Part shown: positions 10,823 through 22,539 of the stretch, in pieces
Position numbering within the stretch: the first letter of the stretch is position 1
How the letters are laid out: the number at the start of each line of letters is the position of its first letter
NCBI GenBank assembly: GCA_021234155.1
Contig: JAJEKV010000036.1
Span: forward strand, 8,569,426-8,633,425
Reading direction: 5' to 3'
DNA length: 64,000 nt
Source: Isoetes taiwanensis
Taxonomy: Eukaryota; Streptophyta; Lycopodiopsida; Isoetales; Isoetaceae
Translations under genes and position numbers: made by a program
Notes under the pieces: generated by a model
Seen by the model: only the letters and a program-made list of their open reading frames with translations
What the model was told of the DNA's origin: nothing
Database searches by the model: none

Positions 10823-11664
10823 AGCAAGAAGATGGTTTCATGGAATGAGGGTGTTATAACCATTGTTCAAGATGCACTTGCCTTATTATGACCTTCAACT
10901 AAAGAAAGTCTTCAACATTAACCTTTTTGTTATGTACGAGAGAGCAAAATGATGGATGGTACCAGTCTTAGCAATGGATATCTTAGCCAAATTTTTCATG
11001 ATGAAGAACGCAGTGAAATGTGATACGTGATGTGAATTGCAGAACTCCGAGAATGAATATTTAAACGCAACGTGTGCCCAACGCTTGTTTGAGGGTATGC
11101 CTAGTTGTTCGTTTATATGATTCAAATTTAATGTATCCTTTCACAAGTAGCATAAGGATGTTCATCATATAGAACATATCAATCTTACTTCATTTTGATA
11201 CTTTGTACTTCCAATAATCTCAGTTAAAAGATGAATCTCATCAAGTCAAATCTAATGTCTCCTCTAACAACTCGATAAACGTATTCGTTGAACAGGTAGA
11301 CAAAAGACATTCACATATGTTCACTAGTCGAATTATCAATTTGCACTCCATGAATGTATTCCTTGAATGGACAGATGAAACACACCTAAGTACGTCTACA
11401 ACCTAGCCGAATTGTTAATTTTCACTTAGTTTGTAACTGTTATTCTTTAATATAAGTTAAATTCAATGTACTGTGGTGCATATGTCTATAACTTGGGCTG
11501 TTTGTCATACAATGGTTCAACACTTCCTAAGATTCAATAAAAATCTAAAGAAATTTTCATAGAACCTCTTGCACTGCAACTTTCAAGAATTTAAGTGTCA
11601 CAAAATCGCATCAAATGCTAAGCTTATATTAATCGCATGTTAAACAGTCTTAAGGAATTTTGAA
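10823..11664. repeat. Old dispersed repeat flanking the TIR element (right side)
   Basis: No gene seen. Diverged counterparts of 5.7-6.5 kb run through 11.1-11.6 kb, including a repeated sentence of the type AAATTCAATGTA...GTCATACAATGG. Confidence 0.3.
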
Positions 11665-11783
11665 ATGGACTTGAAAATCAGTATTTTAAATCCACGTGGG
11701 CTGGCATGCAAGCATTGTTCTTTTCCCCTTACGAGTCGTCTTTGCCCGGCAATGGAGCGAGGAAGCGGTAGAACTTCCCAGCC

Positions 11784-12302
11784 ATGGCGTCATTATCGGC
11801 TGAGGCCTTTGTCGGGGCATCACCAACCCAACCAACCCAGCCCATGGTCACTGAGACCTTTGTTGAGCCCATGCAAACTGTGCATTGCCCTCATTGTCTT
11901 CAATGTTTCTCCTGTAGCTTGCACTCTTCATCTGTTGCTCCTGTTTCTACTGTGCCCTCTTGCTCTGTTGCTCCTCCAAGTGTCCCTCCATCGTCCAATG
12001 TGCGTGATGTGGAGTCTGAGACCTTGATTGATAACTGGTTTCCTGAGGGTCCTATGCTGCTACTTGCAGCAAAGGACAATGAAGGCAGTCTAAATGATCT
12101 GTTTGAGAGAGCTACTAAACTGACATTTGAGATGAGGGAGATCATCATGAACGCAAAATTGTTGATGGATCGTGTGAAAGCACGAATTGAGAAGCTGCAG
12201 AAGAAAACAGACTCATGGGATTCTCTCAAAATGCGTCGTTCCCCTCATTTCCGAGACCTCTTTGTGGGCGAGTATGAAAAGTGGCTCTTGAATATGAACT
12301 AA
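11784..12302 (+). CDS. Hypothetical 172-codon ORF with predicted coiled coil
   Basis: The ORF starts at a genuine ATG in a good context (GCCATGGCG) and reads 172 residues. The first ~85 are rich in Ser, Pro, Thr, Cys and Val with two C-x-x-C pairs (C-P-H-C-L-Q-C). The second half is charged and heptad-like (L-F-E-R-A-T-K-L-T-F-E-M-R-E-I-I then R-V-K-A-R-I-E-K-L-Q-K-K), suggesting a coiled coil. I do not recognise it. It sits just upstream of the duplicated copia remnant. The 24-kb duplicate has a different ORF at the equivalent place, although the downstream bases (TCACTGGGTTCTG) are shared. It may be a chance ORF or a captured gene. Confidence 0.35.
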   Translation: MASLSAEAFVGASPTQPTQPMVTETFVEPMQTVHCPHCLQCFSCSLHSSSVAPVSTVPSCSVAPPSVPPSSNVRDVESETLIDNWFPEGPMLLLAAKDNEGSLNDLFERATKLTFEMREIIMNAKLLMDRVKARIEKLQKKTDSWDSLKMRRSPHFRDLFVGEYEKWLLNMN

Positions 12303-13107
12303 GGCGGATTTCTGATCACTGGGTTCTGATATTTGTAGTTTTTTTTGTTTTTCAGAAGACTTTTTTTTATATATTTAGGGTCATGACCTTACCAGACCAT
12401 CTTCAACAGCTTACCTTCACATCTACCCTCTTTAAATGATGGGCATTTTTGCTCCATCTTCAACAGCTTACCTTGACATCTACCCCTTTTCAAATGATGG
12501 GCTTTTTTTGCTCCTGTAATGGTATTTTGAGGCTATGAAATGCGTAATATAAATCCTTTTTGCCTAAATGATATCTTTCTTGTTGTCTCAAAAACTGTTT
12601 TTTGGTTTTGACTACAAACATATTTGTCTAAATATTATGGTGCTGATTTCTGAGTCAGAATGGATGCCGCATGACAAGCAGATTTATCTCTACACATGGC
12701 TTGAAGCTATAATAAAGTATAAAATTTTTGCATTCATTATAATCATAGGAACTCTTGTTTTAGGATGAGAAGGAAATCTGGACCCTGTTTAAACATCTCA
12801 GATTACCATATTTCCAACACTCTATTGTGATATGTCAGACAAGAAAAATACAATTTAGCTTTGTTAATTGGTAGTTTTATGGTGTGGCAGCATCACATAT
12901 GCACTTGTGTCTATGCCCTCTGCTGTTAAAAACATATAGTTGCAAGATACAGATTTGGAGGTCATGGTTTTGTTATCATTATATCCAAAGTAGTCTTGTA
13001 ATTCATAACTACACTTTAGAATGCAATCAACACAGCAGAGTTGTTTACTATCTTTAACAGCCGCAGTAACTATCCTTATTTCTGTGTACACAAGTCTGAT
13101 TTCAGAC

Positions 13108-14174
13108 TTTAAGGATTTGTTAAGTTACAAAATGATGGCAATCTCTATAAGTATCAGACTGGTGAGGAATGGTGCATAATTGCACTGTATGTAGATGACA
13201 ATATAATGATCTCAAAAGGAATTAAAGTTCTGGAGCATTGCATGAATGTTCTAAACATTAAATATAGGATGTCATATTTAGGTGAGCTGAGGAAATTCTT
13301 AGGAGTTGAAGTTCACAGGGATAGATTCAATAAGATATTGACACTTACTCAGAAGAGCCAGATAGAAGGGATGCTTGACAAATTCAAAATGAGAGACTGC
13401 AACATTGCTAAAACTCCTATAATACCAGGGTGTAAGATTTCTGCTAAGATGAGCCCAAGAACTGAAAGAGAACGAGAAGAGATGAAAAAGGTACCTTACG
13501 TGTCTCTGATAGGATGTCTTTCTTATGTGGCAAATTGCACTCGTCCAGATATAGCTTATGCTGTAAACATGTTAAGCAGGTATAATAATGACCCAGGAAG
13601 GGATCACTTGATAGCAGCAAAGAGGACATTAAGATATCTTAAGGGGACAATGAATGATGGAATTAGTTACAATACAGAGAACTTACAATTTGCAGGCATT
13701 TTGTGATGCAGATTGGGGAGGGGACCTTGATACAAGGAAGTCTACCTCAGGGTATTTAATCTTCTTAGGAGGAGCACCAATTGCATGGAATGCAAAAAAC
13801 AGAATGCTATTGCTATGTCTAGTGCTGAGGCAGAATATGCTTCAGCTGCATTAGCTACCAAAGAGTTGATATGGGAAAGAAGGCTCATGTTTGAATTAGG
13901 TTATGATCAATTTAAGGCTACAGAATTACATTGTGATAGTACCAGTTGCATAGCTATGACTAAAGACCCGGTTCTTCACGAAAAGGACTAAGCATATTGA
14001 GTTAGAACCGCACTTTATCGGAGATGTTGTGAAGAAAAAATGCATCAAGATGGTATATGTGAACACCTCAAGTCAATTAGCGCACATTCCCCTCGACTAA
14101 AGCTCTATCAGAAGGAAAATTTACAGAGCTGAAGAATAAAATTCAGTGCACAGGTCATAACATGAAGGGGGAAT
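13108..14174 (+). pseudogene. Ty1/copia RT-RNase H remnant, copy A
   Basis: The reading begins with the RT end (L-Y-K-Y-Q-T-G-E-E-W, then the catalytic-loop motif Y-V-D-D at about 13190). It continues with Y-L-G-E-L-R-K-F-L-G-V-E-V and the RNase H part C-D-A-D-W-G-G-D, R-K-S-T-S-G-Y, A-E-A-E-Y-A-S, and T-K-H-I-E-L near 13990. An extra T near 13690 breaks the frame. A second frameshift at an A-run near 13795 is also present in copy B, and a third lies near 13975. Gag, protease, integrase and most of the RT are missing. A purine tract (GAAGGGGGAA) precedes the LTR at 14175. The remnant is inactive. Confidence 0.85.
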
Positions 14175-14575
14175 TGTAGGGATTGTTCATGTTATGATTA
14201 ATGAAGATAGCCTAGACAAAATCGAGGTTGCACATGATCTTTTAACCTAAAGTTGATATTCAAGGTTAAAGGATGAAATTGTAATGTTAAAGGTTAAAGG
14301 TTTCGAAGGGTTAAAGGTTTCGAAGGTTTGGCCCAGTTATTATGGGATATATCTATCCCATATTGAATAGAAAAAAAAAAGTTGCCTTAGTGATATCAGG
14401 TGGATCGATCGGTCCGCCATAGCGGCCGGATCCCGATCTAAAATAACAGAAGAAGTATTCTTGTAATTGCATTGATGTGAGATTATTTGCAGGTGAACTG
14501 TATGCAGATCGTCGGGCAGCTTGGGCTATCCAAGAGAAGGATAACTCAGTCTCATTGAACAGGTCAATACCTACA
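14175..14575 (+). repeat. Copia 3' LTR, copy A (401 bp)
   Basis: The LTR starts TGTAGGGATTG immediately after a polypurine tract and ends CAATACCTACA, so the ends are near-perfect inverted repeats (10 of 11). It contains a tandem GGTTAAAGGTTTCGAAGG. It is about 97% like the LTR at 25822. No matching 5' LTR is in the window. Confidence 0.85.
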
Positions 14576-15460
14576 GTGAAATTACTGTAGCAAATATAAG
14601 GTTTATGCTAAAGGTTATGTGACAAGTGAATTTTGAATCAAACCTTTAAGGATTTTGAATAACAAACATTGGGATTATTGTGTTTGATCAATAAGCTTAG
14701 ATGCTTAGGTCTTATTGTTCTATAGCATAATTATTTTCTTCATGGATAATAAGAGTAGCATCATCTATATGTCCACCAGCACCAAGGTACTTGTCCCTTA
14801 GAGTCTTAAGCTGACCAAGATACTCTCACATGCTTGCACAGTCCTGAAGTTTGAGACTATGCATTTGCTTTTGAATATTAACCTTTTGCCTAGCTCCTTT
14901 CTAGCTCCTTTCTGGACAGAATTTTACTGTACAAATTCCAAAGCATGTTGAAATGTCTTAACAGTTCTGAGATCTCTCTTGAAATCAAAGCTGGCCAGAG
15001 CCTTAAGAAGAGTAAGAGCTGTTAAATCTTTCTTCTTGTCTTCTGGAGTAACAGGATTCCAAGCAGGTTTCAAAACTTCGCGCTGGAGCCATCAAAAAAT
15101 CCTCAGAGACATTTTCCCCTTCATAAAATCCATTGTTTTTGTTAGTTTTGTTTGATCCGTGGATTTTTGTTTGGATTGTAATGTGTGAATATGTTTTTTG
15201 GCATGTATAAGGTCATTTCGGGAGCTCTGGGTGATGATTGACACGCTCAATCCGCCAAAAAAGGCCGGAACGTGGCCTGCCCTTTTTAGGGTTCTTAGAT
15301 TTTTCTAGAACAATATCCCACAGGCCGAGATCATGAAAGTCCATAGGGTATATATACAGCCCTCTAAGTTTTATAAGTAAATTTACGTGCTACCTTCCGC
15401 GTGGGATTCGCCGTTCTTGCCCACATGCCCTGGGGTACCACGTGGGGGATCAAGATTGGA
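14576..15460 (-). repeat. Promoter-side segment of the long LTR-like repeat
   Basis: Near 15270-15440 the sequence parallels 34780-34960: TTTAGGGTTCTTAGA, ATATCCCACAGGCC, then a TATA-like GTATATATACAG (15348) or CTATATAAAG (34850), and a CACGTGG-containing part. Read on the minus strand, the TATA box precedes the conserved GGCCTGTGGGATAT by about 30 bases, as for a core promoter and start site. No coding sequence is seen. Confidence 0.45.
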
Positions 15461-17901
15461 TGGAGAAGTGACTAGGCATTGCCCTGGTGTGTGTGTTGTG
15501 TGGTGCGCCTTTGCTGATGAGGAAGGTAGATAGGAATTTTTTTTTTATTTTTTCAAATGAACAATGAAGGTCCACAAGGAATCTTTTTTGATGCTCTACA
15601 AGATGGGAGAATCATTTTGCAAAAAAGGAGCACTTGATTTTTTTTTACTAAAAAAGAGAGTGAAATTTTATGATGTGGCAAGTTGGTGGGGCGATTTGGC
15701 AAATGGTGGTGACATGGCATTATAAAGTGATGAAGTGTCAAGTAAGGTGGCAAAATGACTTTTTTCTAGTCAAAACTTTTTATGAAGTGGAGATGATGTG
15801 GATGACATGTGTATGATGATGTGGAAGCACTTGGGGATGATGTGGCATCATGGGATGATGACATGTCATCTAAGGTATCAAGATGACTTTACTTAGGTCA
15901 AAATTTTTGAAAAGATAAGTTTTGTGGTAGGTGACACGTGTATGATGACATGGATGTGCTTCAATCTTCCAAACTTCAATCTTGAGGGGTCTTCCAATCT
16001 CTAAACTCAAGTTCACTTGGTTGAATCTTATCCTCTTTGCTACACTTGTATAATGTCCTTCCCGTGGTCAATTTGTGATCTTCAAAGATGGGAGTCTTCA
16101 AACTTCTAGCTCTTGCACGCATATATAGACAAAAATGTGCAAATTGTGCGAATTGCTCTTCTATGCTGCCAAAATATGGCAGCAATACTTGATGTCTTCT
16201 GGAGTTCTTCAATGCAAAATGTTTTCAAAATCAATGGTACATTGGCTCATGCACACATGTCAAGCAAAAAGGTTAGCTAGGAATGTGAAGTGTGCCATGG
16301 CTCTTATGTGCTACAAAAATGTGGCAGCAAGGCCCAAATCTTCCTTAAACATGCCAAGATAAAACCATAGCCACAAAAAAACAAAAAAATTAACATGGAT
16401 TGGGCAAGATTAAACAGGAGGGGGCTTTTGTTATAGATGAATTTCGAAGGCTTTTGGTGAAGATATCAATCTGCTTACCTGTGGTACTGGCCAGAACACT
16501 CGACGACTGTTCAAAATTACCTTCTTTGCCTCATGAATTAGCTATCTTGAAGGAGAAGTGACTAGGCATCGCTGGGGGGGGGGGGGGGGGAGAGGAGGGG
16601 ATGGGGAGGAAGTTAGATAGGATTTTTTTTTTCAAATTTGTCACAAATCCCAAGAAACGAACAATGAAGGTCAATATGGGTCTTTTTCAAAAAAAAAAAA
16701 AAATCCACAATGAATCTTTTTTGATGCTCTACAGGATGGGAGAATCATTTTGCAAAAAAAGAGCACTTGATTTTTTTTACTAAAAAAGAGAGTGAAATTT
16801 TATGATGTGGCAAGATGGTGGGGCGATTTGGCAAATGGGTGGTGACATGGCATTATGAAGTGATGAAGTGTCAAGTAAGGTGGCAAAATGACTTTTTTCT
16901 AGTCAAAACTTTTTATGAAGTGGAGGTGATGTGGATGACATGTGTATGATGATGTGGAAGCACTTGGGGATGATGTGGCATCATGGGATGATGACATGTC
17001 ATCTAAGGTATAACAATGTGACTTTACTTAGGTCAAAATTTTTGAAAAGATAAGTTTTGTGGTAGGTGACACGTGTATGATGACATGGATGTGCTTAGGT
17101 GGTGATGTGGATGGTATTTGGCATTCTTGAGGATGATGTGGACAATTTGGCAACCAATTTGGCACTGGTGCATATACCAATAGATCTTTTATGCAATGGC
17201 TTGGATAATTTACTCTTCCATACTTGTCTGAAGCAAATGCACACTTTCTCTCTCTAGCTTAGCTTTTAGAGAGAGAAGATTAATACATGGAAATAGCCAA
17301 ACGGTGGGATTTTTTTCTTTTCTCAAAGATGGTGAATGTATGATGGGAGTGCGATGCATATATGGGCTAGGGAAAATGATGATGAGGCATGAAGATGTGA
17401 GTTATGAATCCTATATGGTGTTCATGGATGGGATTGAGTTGATAGGATCATGTGAGAAGCCTTGGAGAATAGAACTCATGCCAAAATGATTTGGAAGTAG
17501 CCACATACCAAAGAAACTTGAGAGGTCTTCCAAACTTCAATCTTGAGGGGTCTTCCAATCTCTAAACTCAAGTTCACTTGCTACACTTGTATGATATCCA
17601 ATGAATGTCCTTCCCGTGGTTCTTCAACAAAAGTGTCAATTTGTGATCTTCAAAGATGGGAGTCTTCAAACTTCTAGCTCTTGCACACATATATTAGTCA
17701 AATATTAGACAAAAATGTGCAAATTGTGCGAATTGCTCTTCTTTGCTGCCAAAATGTGGCAACAATACTTGATGTCTTCTGGAGTTCTTCAATGCAAAAT
17801 GTTTTCAAAATCAATGGTACATTGGCTCATGCACACATGTCAAATGTGATGTGTGCCATGGCTCTTCTGTGCTACAAAAATATGGCAGCAAGGCCCAAAT
17901 C
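15461..17901 (-). repeat. Tandem copies of a long LTR-like repeat, left block
   Basis: Two head-to-tail copies start with GAGAAGTGACTAGGCAT at about 15461 and 16553. Each carries the GATGATGTGG/GTGACATGG-rich stretch, and the second has a G-run at its start. The first lacks an internal ~650-bp piece. On the minus strand the end of each unit encodes K-Q-I-D-I-F-T-E-S-L, like the C-terminus of copia polyproteins (QxADIFTKxL), followed by TGTAACAAAAG or similar. I infer that the unit is a copia-type internal end plus a long LTR, oriented minus. Similar copies are at 26.3-29.6, 34.6-36.1 and (opposite strand) 41.0-41.4 kb. Confidence 0.5.
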
Positions 17902-19775
17902 CTTTTTTTTTTTTTTTGAAGGATAAAGAATTTTCCATTTATAGGTAAACTATTACACAGCCTTATAGCAGATAGACACCCTCCTGAACAAGTTTGAAGA
18001 GGGGATAGCTACAAAGCCTTTGGACTGCATGTAAATGCCTTCTTCTTAAGGTGGTAGTTTGATGAAGGTCTCCCAAACAAGGGAGACATCATCTTCGACC
18101 ACACACTTGAACTTTCTAAGCTTCTCTATGAGCATGTGCAGTATTTGTGTGGCTGTAGTATATGCTTCTTTGCCTAGAGTGAAAGAATTGTGCCTTTTCC
18201 ATATGACCCATAATGCCCATGATCTGACAATATGAAAAGCTTTGCATTTTGAGACTGGCCATTCTACTGGATATCTACCTAGAAGGAGATCATTGGTCCC
18301 CAGTGTAATGTTGAACATATCCATGCACCACGACCACACAACTTGCAGGTCAGTGCACTCTGCTAAGCAGTGTTCCAGAGACTCTTCCTCCATCTTGCAC
18401 AATGGACATAGAGGGCTCACGTCAGCTTTGAATTTGGATACCCTTCTGTTTACCATAGGAGCCCTATGAATTACTTGCCATAAAAAAGAATTCACTCGGG
18501 GAGGGAGAAGTTTTATCCATACACCCCTCCAAATTTCCTTCAGCTGTGTGTCAGTGACTTGCACATTCCATTGAGCTGGTAGCAATAAAGTACCTTTTGT
18601 CTTCAGACGCTTATATGCTGATTTCACAAATGACCCCGCCTGCAAAGATTGATCGAGAACCCAAGGTTTCTTACTCGTGCTATTTATGTGGTTTGGAAGG
18701 CTTACTGCAATACATTCCCACATTGTTTTGTCGTTATTCTGGAGGCCGAATTTCTGCTTGAATACCATCCATTCTGTTAACTGACCACCTTCATACCACA
18801 TTGCACATGAACCAATGCCACAGCTGATCCATCTTCTCACCACTTTGATGTCAGCCAAAAGGGCCAAAGGACCATTCTTATTGCGGTAGTTGACTGGAAT
18901 CCACCATGGTGGAGTAGTACTCGCTGCACAATTACTGATATTCACAGTGAAGAGCTTTTTCACCACGTCCCACACGGAAATGAGACCTCTTAAGAACGGT
19001 GAGGCCTCAGAACTTGGTTTCAAGCCATAAAATAGAGACCATGGAAGAGATACTTGTGCTGATACTTTAGCATGTGTGCAGGAGAAACATATGGCCTGCG
19101 CTATGAGTTGGAGGCCTGGTGACTTCGTTTTCTCCTCTAAAATATTCCACATGCTTTTGGCTACTAGTATTTTGCTTTGTAGGGCTAAGTCAATCATGCC
19201 TATTCCCCCTTCTTCCTTATCTTTTTTACATTTCCACCATGCTATTTTCACTAGTGCTCCTTCCTCGTTTCCTCCCCACACAAAGTTTCTAATTGTCCCT
19301 TCCATTTCTTTTACTTTCTCTGGTGGGGCTATGAGGAGAGATGAGACATAGATGTGCGTGCTGCACAGCACATGCTTCACTACTACTATCCTGCCAGCCA
19401 ATGATAGTTTTTTGCGACTTTCCACCAATTCAGATGCTTCTGTAATCCCACTGGGTACTTTAATTCCCACTGGGATTCCAAGAAGGTTAGAATACTCCCC
19501 ATCTTTTATGATTTTCCACGGGAGGCGCTCTAAACACCTGGGATGTGGTCCTTCCCCAGCCCATTGCGCCGAGCATTTCTTCCAGTTGATGAGACATCCT
19601 GAGGCCAAGGAGAAAGTATCTAACAACTGACCGGCATTCTTTAGATTGCTCTCCTCTGCTACTAGAAACAAAAAAGAGTCATCTGCATATTGATTGCATA
19701 TCTGCTGAGATCCATCCCCCATTTGAAGACCTTCTACTAGACCATCCCTTGAGGCCTGTAGAAATAGCTGTGAGT
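17902..19775 (-). mobile_element. 5'-truncated L1-type LINE with 14-bp target-site duplication
   Basis: The insert is bounded by GCAAGGCCCAAATC on both sides (17888-17901 and 19776-19789) and begins with a T-run, i.e. a poly(A) tail on the minus strand. Codons run from about 19775 down to 18046. They start in the RT palm with Q-Y-A-D-D and continue through I-N-W-K-K-C, L-L-G-I-P-V-G, A-G-R-I-V-V-V-K-H-V-L and N-F-V-W-G-G. The C-terminal zf-RVT region has L-P-P-R-V-N-S-F-L-W and C-P-L-C...E-H-C-L-A-E-C. No internal stop interrupts about 575 codons, so it is young, but the upstream RT, endonuclease and ORF1 are missing. The open frame extends about 23 codons into the flanking repeat (to 19845). 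The duplicate block at 28-29 kb lacks the insert, so it came after the duplication. Confidence 0.92.
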
Positions 19776-19789
19776 GCAAGGCCCAAATC

Positions 19790-21085
19790 TTCCTTAAACA
19801 TGCCAAGATAAAACCATAGCCACAAAAAAACAAAAAAATTAACATGGATTAGGCAAGATTTGGACCGAAACAGGAAGGGGCTTTTGTTACAGATGAATTC
19901 CGAAGGCTTTCGGTGAAGATATCAATCTACTTACCTGTGGTACTGGCCGGAACACTCGACGACTGTTCAAAATTACCTTCTTTGCCTCATGAATTAGCAT
20001 TCTTGAAGCAAATCTTGAAGAAATTTGTTTTGGCATTTTATCATGTGCACGAGGCTCAAGAGCTCGGGATTTCTTGCAAGAAGTGTTGTACGGTGATCCA
20101 ATAAAATGAAAATTTGAACTTGGTGTATTTGCACTTAAAGTTGAAAAACCTAAGCTAAACTAGTGATTTAGGTGAAAGTCTTGTTGAAGCATGGCCTGGC
20201 TTGTAGACTCACTTTGAAGTATAAAATAGTGTGCTTCAAGATTTTAGGAAATATTGCATTTAAAAAAAAAACCCCTCTAAAAAAGAGCAAATTATCATTG
20301 TTTTGGAAAACTTAAAAGTCTCTTGCACGAGTCTTAGACTTATATCATGATGCAATCCTTAAAATATTGCAAGAAGATATCCACAAAATACATATTACTA
20401 TTTTTCTTAAGTTGCACTAGTTTCTTAGCAATTTTCCATCAAAAATCATGATTCCTTTGAGCATATTTGCACCTCTTTTGTTGGCAACATCTAATGCACA
20501 CTAGTTGCAGAGTTGTCAGAGTTGACGGGAAGTGTCAGAAGTTAAAGAAGATCACATTTGTTTGAGTTAATAAAATTTGCTTACTGGTTAGCTTTGTGAC
20601 AGTCTGGCTTGCAAAAATAAGATTTTTTGAGCCTATTTGCATGATTTTTGTGGAAACAACTGGATGTACTAGGTTTGCAGATCTCAAAGTTAATGCAAAG
20701 CATCAAAAGTAAAAAACTCATCAATTATTTCATCTGCAAAAATTAGCATGCTGGCTGGAGCATTGATCAAGTTTTCACTTGGTTAGATTTGCAAATTTGA
20801 GAGTGTTCTGCATATATTTTCTTGCATCAAACTTTTGAGCATAGATTCTTTACATGCAAAGCATCTTTTTTAATTGCAATTGCATTAAAATTTGATTATA
20901 AGAGCAAATGGCATAACTTTTACTGAGGTCACATTTTTCTTTGTCTTGGAAAAGCACTTCCAACTCAAAATTTGACCCTTTTTTTGCAATCTTTTTGCTC
21001 AGAGTTGTTGTCTCAAGCAATCTGGAGGTCTTGAACCACTGAGGTTAAAGCTTTGCCAGGAATACCTTCAACATTTTCCAAGGTC
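19790..21085 (-). repeat. Continuation of the long repeat, with LTR-related end
   Basis: This is the right part of the repeat interrupted by the LINE, almost the same as 29580-30845. It holds an AATAAAATG string near 20100. It ends with the dispersed 80-bp motif (TTGTTGTCTCAAGCAATCTG...CAGGAATACCTTCAACA) that closes the LTRs at 38.4 and 44.2 kb. Weak minus-strand copia C-terminal peptides lie at 19900-20050. No intact gene. Confidence 0.55.
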
Positions 21086-21559
21086 AAAAGTTAGCAAGAC
21101 CATTTTTTCCTAGTAAAAAATGCACCATTCATTCATGGCACATGAAATTGCTAAAGTTCCATCAAAGGGCCATTTCTAAGGTCCAAAACCATCTTCTCTC
21201 TTTAGAAACAAAGATAGAGAGACAAAGTGCACCTAACATTTCTGGAAAAGGCAAAAAGTTAGACCAAAAATCTTAAAAATCAAGCGTCTTTGTGAATACC
21301 AAAGTTCTTCGTGATACTTCCACATCATATATACCATCACATGTCGTCGAATCGGAAAATGTTTTTTTTACTAGGAAAAGAGCTATTTGCTACGGTTTTG
21401 CCACATCACCACCTTCAGATTGCCATATCACCATTGTCATTCATCACAGCAGCAGTATACAATGTATAAGAAGAGAGAGGGGTAGCCGAACATAGGAACA
21501 ATATCGGACTACCCCAAAAAAAGAAAATGTGCTAAGGCATGATAAGAGGGCAATGGCGA

Positions 21560-22240
21560 CAAGTTCTCATCGGGATAAAAAACCCCGCCCTTTCGGGTTT
21601 TCGAGGAAAACCCTAATGAGAAATGGTCGCCACCAACCTCGAATGTGGTGCCTAGAGAGCAGAGAAACCGGACGAGCGCGAAGGCAAACCGGAAGCACGA
21701 CCCCAAACAACCGCGAAAAAACCCCATGTAACAACGAGGATGACGAACGGAAACCAGCAGGACCCCAAAAGCCGGTGGAAGATAGCGAAATCCTGTAAGA
21801 CCAAAAACTCAAAAAACACCCGTAAAGAGTCAGAGAAACAAGCCTAGCCATAAAAAGAATCCGCATCAAGAAAGCTGGAAGAGATAAGGCATAAAAATCG
21901 ACAGAAAAAGAGCAGAACAAAAAAAGATAGCGTCACCGACAAGGTGGAAAAAGCATCACCCAGCGGGTGGAAAACATGATATATAAAGATGCATCACCCT
22001 CAAGGTGGAAATAAACAGCATCGCCCGCAAGCGGAGAAAAACACAGGAAAATGCCAAGGAAACAGCAACAAGGCAAAAGCGACACCCACAAGTGAAAAAC
22101 CACAAAAAGAGCAAGGACCAATACTAATACAAATGAAAAAGACGTACACGCCCACGCAGTAGGGTGGGAAGGGGGGGAAGCTACGAGCACGAAGAAAATG
22201 CTGCTGTGAGAAGACGCCGATAACCGGCCTGAGAATGGAA
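21560..22240 (-). repeat. LINE/SINE-like tail and short-hairpin array
   Basis: The start (GGATAAAAAACCCCGCCCTT) resembles the retroposon end at 52.7 kb. From 21925 to 22110 there are five successive modules of about 30-50 bases, each with a small inverted repeat: TCACCgacAAGGTGGA, CACCCagcgGGTGG, TCACCctcAAGGTGGA, TCGCCcgcAAGCGGA and CACCCacAAGTG. No protein is recognised. The region is richer in G+C than its surroundings. Confidence 0.5.
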
Positions 22241-22539
22241 CTAGCCTAATATAGGGGCTCGTCCTTTCCCAGAATGGCGATCCGATGGCTCGGATCGATG
22301 GGATTACTTGCCAAGTCACCACATTCTTTTGCCAAATCATCCATCTTTAGCCATCTTTGCCCTAAAACTAAAAAGTTCTCATTTTCCAATTTTTTTTCGC
22401 ATAGATAGAGCATGGAAAAGCATATGGTATAGGCTTTGAAAAAGTTGAATGTGGCCATGTTTAGACCTGGAAAATTCATTTCTTGGAATGTGTGCCACAA
22501 TTGGAAAAAAAAAACAAAAAAAGCTCATAGGGTCAAAGT

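Noticed and set aside
18242-19630. Plus-strand frames of 75-92 codons within the LINE
   Set aside because: They are antisense shadows of the LINE reverse-transcriptase frame.
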